Source of the DNA: Bacteroidota bacterium
GTDB taxonomy: Bacteria > Bacteroidota > Bacteroidia > Chitinophagales > Saprospiraceae
DNA length: 32,836 nt
Reading direction: 5' to 3'
Assembly: GCA_009908745.1 (NCBI GenBank)
Contig: JAAAOU010000156.1
Location: 1-32,836, forward strand
The position numbers and the translations under genes were made by a program. Under the pieces are notes generated by a model. It made no database searches. It was not told where the DNA came from and saw only the letters and a list, made by a program, of their open reading frames with translations. How positions within the stretch are numbered: position 1 is the stretch's first letter; each line of letters begins with the position of its first letter. Below, piece by piece: positions 9,514-17,312 of the stretch.

Positions 9514-10509
9514 CTACCCGCCGATTGTCGACATCGACTCCTGAACCGGCAGGCCAAAGGTACGATTCTGTTCGGCTTCCCACCCATCTTTAGCCCGGTT
9601 ACCTAGCGCATTTAGGAAAGTATCGCGCAGTTGAGCATCACTTGCCCCCTCCCGCATAATATCCCGGATGTTGAAGACGCCGTCGTCGTAGAGGCAGGTT
9701 TTGAGCATGCCTTTGGGGGTGATGCGAATCCGGTTGCAAGTGCCGCAGAAGGTCCGGCTGTAAGCGGCGATGATGCCCACCGTGCCTTTGTGGCCGGGGA
9801 TACGGTAGTTGTAGGAAGTGGAGTGCGGGGGGTCCGGCACTTTTTCGATATCCGGGAAATGCGCTCTGAGGTGGTTCAAGATAGCGCGGTGGTTCCAAGC
9901 CAGCTTTTCGTAATGCGCCCCCTCGCCGTTGAAGGGCATCTCTTCGATGAAGCGTACGCTTACCGGGTCATTTTTGGTGAGCATAGCCATCGGGATGATG
10001 TCCTGCGTGTTTTTCCCGTCCATGACCACTGCATTGATTTTAGTGGGGATGCCGTGGTCGAGCAGGGCTTCGTAAGTCTGCATGACTTTATCATAAGCAT
10101 CGCGCCGGGTGATAGCCAAAAAGCGGTCCCGGTCCAGCGCATCCAAGCTGAGGTTGATGGAGTTGATACCCATTGCCTTGAGCTCGGGCACAAGTGCTTC
10201 GGTCAGCGTACCGTTGGTGGTGATATTGACCTTTTTTATGCCTTCAGTAGCACAAAGGTCCCGCAAGAAGTGGATCATATCGCGCCGTACGAAGGGCTCC
10301 CCGCCCGTGATGCGGACCTTTTCGATGCCCATACCCGCCAGCAGCTGCATTAGCCGCAGCATTTCCTCGTAGGAAAGCAAGGCGTCCCGCGCTACGTACT
10401 TGATGCCTTCTTCCGGCATACAGTAGAAGCAGCGTAGGTTGCAGCGGTCGGTGACGGCCAGGCGTACATAGTTGATAAGGCGGCCGTGATTGTCGTATAG
10501 TTTAGGCAT
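9514..10509 (-). CDS. moaA: GTP 3',8-cyclase MoaA (radical SAM)
   Basis: MoaA uses S-adenosylmethionine and two [4Fe-4S] clusters to convert GTP to 3',8-cyclo-7,8-dihydro-GTP, the first step of molybdopterin synthesis. The 331-residue protein has the radical-SAM triad in CNLRCFYC (C23, C27, C30), the GGEP motif (residues 69-72) that binds SAM, and the second cluster set in FCGTCNRIRITPKGMLKTC (C255, C258, C272). It ends in the conserved Gly-Gly tail (STIGG), which is needed for activity in characterised MoaA. All key residues are therefore present. It begins 54 bases after the stop of the formate-dehydrogenase-like gene, so the enzyme and its cofactor gene are probably one transcript. Confidence 0.97.
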   Translation of the reverse strand: MPKLYDNHGRLINYVRLAVTDRCNLRCFYCMPEEGIKYVARDALLSYEEMLRLMQLLAGMGIEKVRITGGEPFVRRDMIHFLRDLCATEGIKKVNITTNGTLTEALVPELKAMGINSINLSLDALDRDRFLAITRRDAYDKVMQTYEALLDHGIPTKINAVVMDGKNTQDIIPMAMLTKNDPVSVRFIEEMPFNGEGAHYEKLAWNHRAILNHLRAHFPDIEKVPDPPHSTSYNYRIPGHKGTVGIIAAYSRTFCGTCNRIRITPKGMLKTCLYDDGVFNIRDIMREGASDAQLRDTFLNALGNRAKDGWEAEQNRTFGLPVQESMSTIGG

Positions 10510-10563
10510 AGTGTTAACGTTTTATGCGGTAGCGAAGCCAGTCTCTGCGCGGCGGTAAGGAGT

Positions 10564-12921
10564 TTATACCTTGCGAATCTCCACAGCTACCCACTTCGAC
10601 GTCGGCGTCTTGCTGCCCTTCGCAATAGCATCAAGCGGCACCAAGACATTCGCCTCCGGGAAGTAAGTGGCCACACAGCGGCGCGGGATGTCATAGGCTA
10701 CTACGATAAATTTGGAAGCCACCCGGACCTCCCCTTTGTGCTTGCCGACCAAATCTACAACATCGCCGGCGTTCAATCCAGCTTCTTGCATATCAGCTTT
10801 GTTCATCATCACCACCCGGCGTTCGTTGTAGATGCCCCGGTAGCGGTCGTCCAAGCCATAGATGGTTGTGTTGAACTGATCGTGGCTGCGTACCGTCATC
10901 ATGATGTATTCGCCATCGCCCAGCTTTTTCTCAGGCACTTCGGTAGGGGTGAATACCGCTTTGCCGGAGGGCGTATTGAATTTTTGCTCCCGCGCGCCAT
11001 TGGGCAGGTAGAAGCCGCCCGGTTCGCGTACCCGGCGGTTGTAGTCTTCGAAGCCCGGCACTACTTGCTCGATGGCATCCCGGATATGGTCGTAATTGCT
11101 CACCATTTTGTCCCAGTCGACCTTGCTTTTGGCCCCAAGTGTTGCTTTAGCGACGCCCGCCACGATAGCCGGCTCGCTTTTTAGGTGGCTGGAAGGCGGG
11201 TCGAGCACGCCCTGCGAGGTATGCACCACCCCCATAGAATTTTCTACACTGACAAATTGCTGCCCGGCCTGCTGCATATCCTGATCGGTACGGCCCAAGC
11301 AAGGCAATATCAGCGCTTTCTTGCCGTGGATGAGGTGGCTGCGGTTGAGCTTGGTGGAGACCTGTACGGTGAGGCTGCATTTTTTCAAAGCCTCCGCCGT
11401 GTATTCCGTATCCGGTGTAGCAGACATAAAGTTGCCGCCTAGAGCGAAGAAGACAGATGCCTGCTCCTCGTGCAGGGCTTTTATAGCGTCCACCACGGCG
11501 TAACCGTGCTCGCGGGGCGGTTCAAAGCCAAAAGTCGCTTTCAGTTTGTCCAGGAAGGCCGGCTTGGGGGCTTCCCAGATGCCGACGGTGCGGTCGCCCT
11601 GTACGTTGCTGTGGCCGCGCACAGGGCAGGTGCCGGCACCCGGTTTGCCGATACTGCCTTTGAGCAGCAGCAGGTTGACCACCTCTTTGATATTATCGAC
11701 GCCATTCTCGTGCTGCGTGAGCCCCATGGCCCAGCAGATGATGATCTTTTTAGACTTTTTGAGCATGGCGGCCGCTTCCTTGATCTGCTCGCGCGATACG
11801 CCGGAGGCTTTCAGCAAGTCGCCAAAGTCATGGTTTTTAAGTTCGGTAATAAAAGCTTCGTACCCTTCTGTTTTCTCCTTGATGAAGTCCCAGTCGAACA
11901 CCGTGCCCGGGTTTTTTTGCTCTTCGTGCAGCAGTTGCAGCATAATCGCCTTGAGCAAGGCAATATCCCCGTTCACCCTTACTTGCAGGAAGAGGTCAGT
12001 GAGCTGTGTGCCGCCGGTCAGCATCTTGCCGGGCCGTTGGGGGTTGATGAACTTTTGCAGACCCGCTTCGGGCAGCGGGTTGACGGTAATGATTTTGCCG
12101 CCGTTTTCCTTGCAACGCTCCAGCGCCGAAAGCATGCGCGGGTGGTTGGTGCCTGGGTTCTGGCCGATGACCATAATGACCTCTGCCTCGTACAAATCGG
12201 GCAGCGTCACGGAGCCTTTGCCGATGCCTACGGTCTGCGCCAAGCCGTGCCCACTCGATTCGTGGCACATATTGGAGCAGTCTGGCAGGTTGTTGGTGCC
12301 AAATTCGCGTACGAACAATTGATACAGGAAGGCCGCTTCGTTACTTGCCCGGCCGGAGGTGTAGAAAACAGCCCGGTCAGGTGTGTCCAGCGCCTTCAGC
12401 TCTTCCCCTATCATCTTGAAGGCGTCTTCCCAACTGATCGGCTCGTAGTGGTCGGTACCTTCACGCAGTACCATAGGCTCTGCTAGCCGGCCCTGCTTAC
12501 CGATTTCGTAATCGCTCCACTGCCGCATTTCGGATACGCTGTGCTGGGAGAAAAACGCCCCACCGATTGTCTTTTTCTGGGCTTCCTCTGAGATCGCCTT
12601 GATGCCGTTCTCGCAGTACTCGCCCATCTTGGAGCGCTCATCGTCCGGGTCGGGCCAGGCGCAACCCGGGCAATCGATACCGCCTTTCTGGTTGAGCTTG
12701 AACATGGTCTTGAAAGCTTGGCCCGGCGCCATATACTTAGTGGCGTGCCCCAGCGCTGCGGTCACGCCCTTAAACCCCGCTGCTTTGTCCTTTATTTTGC
12801 CCACTTTCAAGCCAGTAAAGGCTTCTGGGGGTTGTGCACCAGGTATACGTTGGGATTCCTCGACGATTATATCGTGTCCTTTTTCTTCTACAGAGGTAGT
12901 GGTATCTTGTTTCTTTTCCAT
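10564..12921 (-). CDS. FdhF/YdeP-family molybdopterin oxidoreductase (formate-dehydrogenase-like)
   Basis: A 785-residue cytosolic molybdopterin-dependent oxidoreductase. The open frame runs 31 codons further upstream, but ATG at 12921 is preferred: the added N-terminus is unlike the family and a TAnnTTTG box sits about 80 bases upstream of this ATG. The N-terminal iron-sulfur site is CPGCAW (C84, C87) plus C103 in EYCENG, as in YdeP-type proteins. The residue at the metal-ligand position is Cys219 in NMCHESSGHGL, where E. coli FdhF has selenocysteine. Cofactor-binding segments include VIGQNPGTNHPRM and SHDQFNTTIYG near the end. YdeP-type enzymes have poorly known substrates; formate is supported by the nearby fdhD and oxalate/formate-type carrier. 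There is no twin-arginine signal. It heads the run that continues into moaA. Confidence 0.9.
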   Translation of the reverse strand: MEKKQDTTTSVEEKGHDIIVEESQRIPGAQPPEAFTGLKVGKIKDKAAGFKGVTAALGHATKYMAPGQAFKTMFKLNQKGGIDCPGCAWPDPDDERSKMGEYCENGIKAISEEAQKKTIGGAFFSQHSVSEMRQWSDYEIGKQGRLAEPMVLREGTDHYEPISWEDAFKMIGEELKALDTPDRAVFYTSGRASNEAAFLYQLFVREFGTNNLPDCSNMCHESSGHGLAQTVGIGKGSVTLPDLYEAEVIMVIGQNPGTNHPRMLSALERCKENGGKIITVNPLPEAGLQKFINPQRPGKMLTGGTQLTDLFLQVRVNGDIALLKAIMLQLLHEEQKNPGTVFDWDFIKEKTEGYEAFITELKNHDFGDLLKASGVSREQIKEAAAMLKKSKKIIICWAMGLTQHENGVDNIKEVVNLLLLKGSIGKPGAGTCPVRGHSNVQGDRTVGIWEAPKPAFLDKLKATFGFEPPREHGYAVVDAIKALHEEQASVFFALGGNFMSATPDTEYTAEALKKCSLTVQVSTKLNRSHLIHGKKALILPCLGRTDQDMQQAGQQFVSVENSMGVVHTSQGVLDPPSSHLKSEPAIVAGVAKATLGAKSKVDWDKMVSNYDHIRDAIEQVVPGFEDYNRRVREPGGFYLPNGAREQKFNTPSGKAVFTPTEVPEKKLGDGEYIMMTVRSHDQFNTTIYGLDDRYRGIYNERRVVMMNKADMQEAGLNAGDVVDLVGKHKGEVRVASKFIVVAYDIPRRCVATYFPEANVLVPLDAIAKGSKTPTSKWVAVEIRKV

Positions 12922-12999
12922 GGTCGAATTGATGTGTTCGGTCAAAACGAAAACTAAGGCAGCGTTAAGCCGCGTTAGCTTATTTTTTGTGTGTAAATA

Positions 13000-13007
13000 C
13001 AAATATA
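13000..13007 (-). promoter_or_regulatory. Bacteroidota-type -7 box (TATATTTG) for the formate-dehydrogenase-like gene
   Basis: On the minus strand the 8-mer TATATTTG fits the Bacteroidota -7 consensus TAnnTTTG exactly. It lies about 80 bases before the chosen ATG at 12921. No clear TTTG box is found at the expected -33 spacing, so this rests on a single short motif. Confidence 0.35.
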
Positions 13008-13038
13008 GGCGCAATCCCGTCGCCCTTATGCCTCTATT

Positions 13039-13066
13039 TTATCAAAACAGTACGAAGGTTTGATAA
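13039..13066. promoter_or_regulatory. Inverted repeat, possible operator in the divergent promoter region
   Basis: TTATCAAA (13039-13046) and TTTGATAA (13059-13066) form a perfect 8-bp inverted repeat with a 12-base spacer, so the half-site centres are two helical turns (20 bases) apart. It lies between the divergent formate-dehydrogenase-like gene and MFS carrier gene and upstream of the TATATTTG box. That is a good place for a shared operator. The AraC-type protein encoded nearby or a Crp/Fnr protein could bind it; neither is shown. Confidence 0.35.
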
Positions 13067-13163
13067 GATGCTTTCATTTTTTAATTCGGCAAAGCCCTTC
13101 TTTTGTAAATATAAATTTTGCAAGGCATTACATTATTGAACACCATATAAATAACAAAACAAC

Positions 13164-14603
13164 ATGGCACTCTTTTCCTTTCTGGACCGTTCGCACTCGA
13201 TGGCCAAGCCCGGTTACAACCGCTGGCTGGTCCCGCCCGCTGCCTTGGCTATCCATTTGTGTATTGGCCAAATTTATGCTTACAGCGTCTTCAACAAGCC
13301 GATGACGCGTATTGTCGGCATCACCGAGTCAGCCCCTAGTGACTGGGAGCTGACCACGCTAGGCTGGATATTCTCAATTGCCCTAGTTACGCTTGGCGCC
13401 TCGGCAGCGATCTTTGGCAAGTGGCTGGAGCGCGTGGGCCCGCGCAAAGCGATGTTCGCCTCGGCGCTCTGCTTTTCGGGGGGCTTTTTCATAGCAGCCC
13501 TAGGTGTGCACCTCCACCAGATCTGGCTGGTTTACCTCGGGCACGGCTTCATCGGCGGTATTGGGCTAGGACTAGGGTATATCTCTCCGGTCTCCACCTT
13601 AATCAAATGGTTCCCAGACCGGCCCGGTATGGCTACCGGCATGGCCATCATGGGTTTTGGCGGGGGCGCGATGATTGCTTCGCCTATGGCTGTAGCCCTG
13701 ATGGACACTTTTAAATCGGCCACTTCCACTGGCGTGGCTCAGACATTCCTAGTTATGGGTGCGGTGTATTTCCTATTCATGATGTTTGGGGTGTTTACGG
13801 TGCGCATCCCCCGCCCGGACTGGAAACCGGAAGGCTGGGTGCCGAAGCCGGCCAACAAGCGCCACTTCGTCGCCAAGGGCCATGTAGATGCGGACGTAGC
13901 CATCCGCACGCCACAGTTCTACCTGCTATTCGCCGTGCTGATGCTGAACGTGACCGCGGGGATTGGCGTACTAGGCCAAGCCTCGGTGATGATCCAAGAG
14001 ATGTTCTCGGCTGCATCGGTGGGTGAAAAAGCGGCCGTAGGCGCAGCAGCCGCAGGTGGGTTTGTCGGCCTACTGAGTCTCTTCAATATGATTGGCCGCT
14101 TCTTCTGGTCGTCCCTTTCTGACCGTCTTGGGCGGAAGAATACCTATAATGTCTTTTTCTTGCTGGGAGCGGTACTCTACTTTGCGATCCCGACCATAGG
14201 CAATATGGGCAGCATGGTGCTGTTCGTGCTCTGCTTCGGCATCATAATGAGCATGTACGGGGGCGGTTTCGCCACCATCCCGGCATACTTGAAAGACATG
14301 TTCGGCACGCTGCAAGTGGGAGCCATCCACGGCCGGTTGCTGCTTGCTTGGTCGGCGGCGGCTATTTTGGGCCCGGTGCTGGTCAACTACATCCGCGCTT
14401 ATCAGATAGAGACCCTACAATTGCCCGCAGCGCAGGCCTATTCCATCACCATGTACATCATGGCGGGCTTGCTCATCTTGGGCTTTGTGTGCAATATGAT
14501 GGTGAAACCAGTAGACGACAAGCACCTGATGGTACTGGAAGACGAGGCTGGAGATGCAGCGAGCGTGGCCCCCGCAACGGCGGTGCAGTCAAAAACCAGC
14601 TAG
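13164..14603 (+). CDS. MFS transporter, oxalate/formate antiporter (OFA) family
   Basis: A 479-residue inner-membrane carrier with about 12 transmembrane segments. The OFA family exchanges or imports small carboxylates such as oxalate, formate or lactate. Family-like features are the N-terminal NRWLVPPAALAIHLCIGQIYAYSVFN helix, GKWLERVGPRK in the first cytosolic loop (MFS motif A region), the glycine-rich GHGFIGGIGLGLGYISPVS helix, KWFPDRPGMATG, and SLSDRLGRKN in the second half (the repeated motif A). Divergent from the formate-dehydrogenase-like gene and 241 bases from it, it likely supplies or exports that enzyme's substrate or product. The ATG at 13164 is followed by a short hydrophilic lead, as expected. 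A 39-codon companion gene follows. Exact substrate is inferred from context only. Confidence 0.92.
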   Translation: MALFSFLDRSHSMAKPGYNRWLVPPAALAIHLCIGQIYAYSVFNKPMTRIVGITESAPSDWELTTLGWIFSIALVTLGASAAIFGKWLERVGPRKAMFASALCFSGGFFIAALGVHLHQIWLVYLGHGFIGGIGLGLGYISPVSTLIKWFPDRPGMATGMAIMGFGGGAMIASPMAVALMDTFKSATSTGVAQTFLVMGAVYFLFMMFGVFTVRIPRPDWKPEGWVPKPANKRHFVAKGHVDADVAIRTPQFYLLFAVLMLNVTAGIGVLGQASVMIQEMFSAASVGEKAAVGAAAAGGFVGLLSLFNMIGRFFWSSLSDRLGRKNTYNVFFLLGAVLYFAIPTIGNMGSMVLFVLCFGIIMSMYGGGFATIPAYLKDMFGTLQVGAIHGRLLLAWSAAAILGPVLVNYIRAYQIETLQLPAAQAYSITMYIMAGLLILGFVCNMMVKPVDDKHLMVLEDEAGDAASVAPATAVQSKTS

Positions 14604-14657
14604 TAGTGCTGTCCGAACCCGTTTGTCACAAATTTGTTAATAAAACACATTCTGACC

Positions 14658-14777
14658 ATGGAAAACAACAAGAAAGGGCTTACGCCACAGGTTATTCTGG
14701 CTTGGCTGTTTGTCGGCCTGCCGCTGATCTGGGGCATATCCCAGACGATTATGAAGTCTTTGGCTTTGTTCAACTAA
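14658..14777 (+). CDS. Small membrane protein, MFS transporter small-subunit type (39 aa)
   Basis: A 39-residue ORF, 54 bases after the OFA-type carrier. It reads M-E-N-N-K-K-G-L-T-P-Q, then a single hydrophobic helix (VILAWLFVGLPLIWGIS, residues 12-28) and a short tail ending in LFN. Tiny one-helix proteins placed directly after OFA-type MFS genes are a recurring family annotated as MFS transporter small subunit. Position, size, charged start and helix all fit. It probably sits in the membrane with the carrier; its role is not established. Its TAA stop is almost touched by the MITE copy starting at 14780. Confidence 0.8.
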   Translation: MENNKKGLTPQVILAWLFVGLPLIWGISQTIMKSLALFN

Positions 14778-14779
14778 GA

Positions 14780-14941
14780 GAGTGTGTTAGGACTTTAGTA
14801 ATCGGTCTACAAACTACACTTTTTCGCTTATACTTCGTCCCGAAAATCCTCATTTAGCTAAGGCTAAACTCCGGTTTTCGGGCCTCGTCTAACCAAAAAA
14901 TTGCTAGTTTTCGACTAGAAGACCAAAATCCCAACACACTC
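14780..14941. mobile_element. 162-bp MITE-like element, copy 1
   Basis: A non-coding element with terminal inverted repeats (GTGTTAGGA at the left, TCCCAACAC at the right, plus an outer GAGT/ACTC pair) and inner palindromes (TTTAGC/GCTAAA, CGAAAA/TTTTCG). Copy 2 at 28580-28741 has the same length and differs at 10 of 162 positions. It lies 2 bases after the stop codon of the 39-codon gene, and the flanks are TAAGA and TAGAA without a perfect target duplication. No transposase is encoded; it would have to be moved in trans. Confidence 0.85.
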
Positions 14942-14951
14942 TAGAAAAACC

Positions 14952-14983
14952 GCGGCTGCACGGGCTTCCCCTCTTGCAGCCGC
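14952..14983. terminator. Perfect 9-bp hairpin between the carrier unit and the AraC gene
   Basis: GCGGCTGCA (14952-14960) and TGCAGCCGC (14975-14983) form a perfect stem with a 14-base loop. A run of five A at 14945-14949 makes it a T-tailed terminator shape only on the minus strand. On the plus strand there is no T run. Without the MITE it would lie directly behind the 39-codon gene. It sits 19 bases before the AraC-type start and could alternatively shape that leader. Confidence 0.4.
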
Positions 14984-15002
14984 CTAATCAATACCTATTG
15001 CC

Positions 15003-16391
15003 ATGCCCTACCGACTCGAACAATACTTCCAGCAATTAAGCAACAGCCTGCAACAAGCCGTGTACTTGCACGAGCGACAATTGCAACAGCTCGTGGTACA
15101 GGGCAAGCTTTCGCAAAAAGAAGCGGACAAACTGGCGCAAGCCTACGCCGCTTCTTTGGAAAACGAGGCCGCACCGGTGGAGTGGACGGGTACGCAGACG
15201 GAGCTGGACCAAGATTGGCTCCGGGAAGTCAAGTCGGTTATCAAGGAGGTCGCTTGGAAGCACGAGCTGTATACCGGGCAGTCTTCCAAAGACCAGAGCG
15301 CACAGCTGATGGCAACTTCCGTGCAGCAGCGGGGCCAGCAGATACAGCAGGAAGTCAACGAGGCGTTCGCTTACGCCCGCCGCTTATTTGAGCAAGAAGG
15401 CCGGATTCAACCCCAAGCGGAGGAGCAAATCCGCATGACGGCCATCAACCAAATTACGCACGAACGGCTGCAAGTCAAAGTGCCCAAATGGTACTTAGGT
15501 CGCCGCATGGTGCAACACAGCACGGAAATTGTGGACCAGATCAGCAAGCGCACCAACTGTAAAGCCACCATTTTCCAGCGCATCCCCGAGGGCTTCCTGC
15601 GGATTGCCACCAATATTGAGACCTTGGAGGGTAAGCGGGCAGTGGGGACTTTTATCCCCAACGATTCGCCTGTGATCCAGTCCATAATCAAAGACCAAGC
15701 TTACCGCGGCAGTGCCTTCGTGCTGAACAACTGGTACGCCTCGGTCTACGAGCCCTTCGAAGTCGGCGGCGAGATAGCTGGCATACTGTACATCGGTATC
15801 AAAGAGGAACTGACACGGGCTGAGCAGTCGCAAATGGAGCAGCCTAAAATCAAAGCGATACTGGACAGCCTCTTCGACTGGCACAGCCTGGCTGATGGCA
15901 AAGGGGAAGCGCCGCTGGGGAAGATTATCGACTACTTCACCCGGCCGGAGCAGCAAGGGGCCCTGAGCGCGCACCCGCTCTTGGAGATGGGCCTCAAAGA
16001 ACTTGCCGTACTGCTGATGCAGGAAAAGGAGCGGCGGGAACTGCAGGATGAAGCGCGCGAGGAGCAACAGCTGAAGCTACTGCGCAACTATGTGCAGCAA
16101 AACCTGGCTGAAGACATTTCCGTGGACGCCCTCGCCCGGCTGGCCTGTATGAGCCAAGCCTCCCTGTACCGCTACTTCCGCGACCGCCTGGGGCTCACCC
16201 CTGTGGAGTTTGTGAACAACGAACGGCTCAAGCTGGCCGCCCGCCAATTGGAGGAAGCTCCCGATACCAGTATACAAGACATTTGCTTGACTACGGGCTT
16301 CAGAAACTGTTCTTACTTCATCAAGCTATTTAGAGAACGGTACGGCTTGACGCCCAAGCAATACCGCGAAGCACACCTAACGGCGGCTTAG
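15003..16391 (+). CDS. Soluble Cache-domain AraC-family transcriptional regulator
   Basis: A 462-residue regulator. Residues 1-155 are charged and helical, rich in Gln and Glu. Residues about 160-268 resemble the Cache_3-Cache_2 ligand-binding fold known from chemoreceptors: EIVDQISKRTNCKATIFQ, IATNIETLEGKRAVGTFIP, SPVIQSIIKD and YRGSAFVLNNWYASVYEPF, ending in GILYIGIKEEL. A helical linker (about 325-356) leads to a C-terminal double helix-turn-helix of AraC type (about 358-458) with LARLACMSQASLYRYFRDRLGLTP and GFRNCSYFIKLFRERYGLTPKQYR. No transmembrane segment or signal peptide is present, so the Cache domain would sense an internal ligand, unlike most Cache domains. Location inside the formate island suggests a small organic acid ligand and regulation of the carrier or dehydrogenase; this is inference. 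Its 3' end overlaps convergent fdhD by 4 bases. Confidence 0.85.
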   Translation: MPYRLEQYFQQLSNSLQQAVYLHERQLQQLVVQGKLSQKEADKLAQAYAASLENEAAPVEWTGTQTELDQDWLREVKSVIKEVAWKHELYTGQSSKDQSAQLMATSVQQRGQQIQQEVNEAFAYARRLFEQEGRIQPQAEEQIRMTAINQITHERLQVKVPKWYLGRRMVQHSTEIVDQISKRTNCKATIFQRIPEGFLRIATNIETLEGKRAVGTFIPNDSPVIQSIIKDQAYRGSAFVLNNWYASVYEPFEVGGEIAGILYIGIKEELTRAEQSQMEQPKIKAILDSLFDWHSLADGKGEAPLGKIIDYFTRPEQQGALSAHPLLEMGLKELAVLLMQEKERRELQDEAREEQQLKLLRNYVQQNLAEDISVDALARLACMSQASLYRYFRDRLGLTPVEFVNNERLKLAARQLEEAPDTSIQDICLTTGFRNCSYFIKLFRERYGLTPKQYREAHLTAA

Positions 16392-17245
16392 AGTTTGATC
16401 CGTTCTGGCCCGCCGTACACGTTGAAGCGCTTTCCCCGCAGAAACCCTACCAAGGTCATCCCATTTTCTTCCGCCAATTCCACGGCTAAAGTGGAGGGCG
16501 CACCAACCGCCACTAGCATAGGCACGCCGGCCATCGATGCTTTTTGCACCAGCTCAAAACTCAGCCGGCCGCTGACCATCACGGCTTGCTCCCGCAAGGG
16601 GAAATTACCGCTTTGCAATGCCGCGCCAATCAGTTTGTCCATGGCGTTGTGCCGGCCTACGTCCTCGCGCAGGTGGAGCAGCTGCCCATCGGGGCCAAAA
16701 GCGGCGGAGGCGTGTATACCGCCGGTCTGATCGAATAAAGATTGCTGAGCCGAGAGTTGGTTGGGAAAGGAGTGAATCTGATCGGCCGTGAATACGGGGT
16801 GCCCTTTTCGAGGATAGTACATATTGACGGTACGCAGCATCTCTATGGAGGCTTTGCCGCAGACGCCGCAGCTGGAGGAAGTGTAAAAATGCCGGTTGAG
16901 CTTGTCGAAGTCTACGGGCAGCTCCGGAGCGAGTTCCACGAGCAGGATATTTTCAGCGGACTCGGGCGATAAGGCCTGCCCCACATGCCGCACGCCAATG
17001 ACTTCCTCCGCCCGGCCAATAATGCCTTCGGTAAACAAGAAGCCGATGGCGAGTTCTTCATCCTGCCCGGGTGTACGCATGGTGATGGCGAGGCTGCGGT
17101 GTTCCCGGTTGCCAGTGGGGCCAAAGGCGAGCTTGATTTCCAAGGGCTCTTCACAGGCGACGAGGTCGGGCTGCTCGGTTTGTTGGCCAGCTTTGACCTG
17201 AAGGATGGGCTTGGTTTTCGTGCCAACGGTGTTGGGGGATGCCAT
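16388..17245 (-). CDS. fdhD: Formate dehydrogenase accessory sulfurtransferase FdhD
   Basis: FdhD passes sulfur from a cysteine desulfurase to the molybdenum centre of formate dehydrogenases, which need it for activity. The 285-residue protein has the key CGVCGK motif (C126 and C129, the mobile loop cysteines), GFLFTEGII near residue 70, the GGIHASAAF segment and the DVGRHNAMDKLIG cofactor-binding segment, then SGRLSFELVQK. All are typical and intact. It is read toward the Cache-AraC gene, with the two stop codons overlapping. Its presence is the strongest sign that the YdeP-type enzyme in this island acts as a sulfurated formate-dehydrogenase-like protein. Confidence 0.96.
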   Translation of the reverse strand: MASPNTVGTKTKPILQVKAGQQTEQPDLVACEEPLEIKLAFGPTGNREHRSLAITMRTPGQDEELAIGFLFTEGIIGRAEEVIGVRHVGQALSPESAENILLVELAPELPVDFDKLNRHFYTSSSCGVCGKASIEMLRTVNMYYPRKGHPVFTADQIHSFPNQLSAQQSLFDQTGGIHASAAFGPDGQLLHLREDVGRHNAMDKLIGAALQSGNFPLREQAVMVSGRLSFELVQKASMAGVPMLVAVGAPSTLAVELAEENGMTLVGFLRGKRFNVYGGPERIKL

Positions 17246-17312
17246 GGTGTTTTTACTAAAAAAACACTGGCGTATGGCTTGGGTTCAAGAAAAGCGGCGT
17301 AGAACTTGGATA

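Noticed and set aside
10564-13014. Longer N-terminus and selenocysteine in the formate-dehydrogenase-like gene
   Set aside because: The added 31 residues are not family-like. The ligand position is a Cys codon, and no in-frame TGA interrupts the gene.
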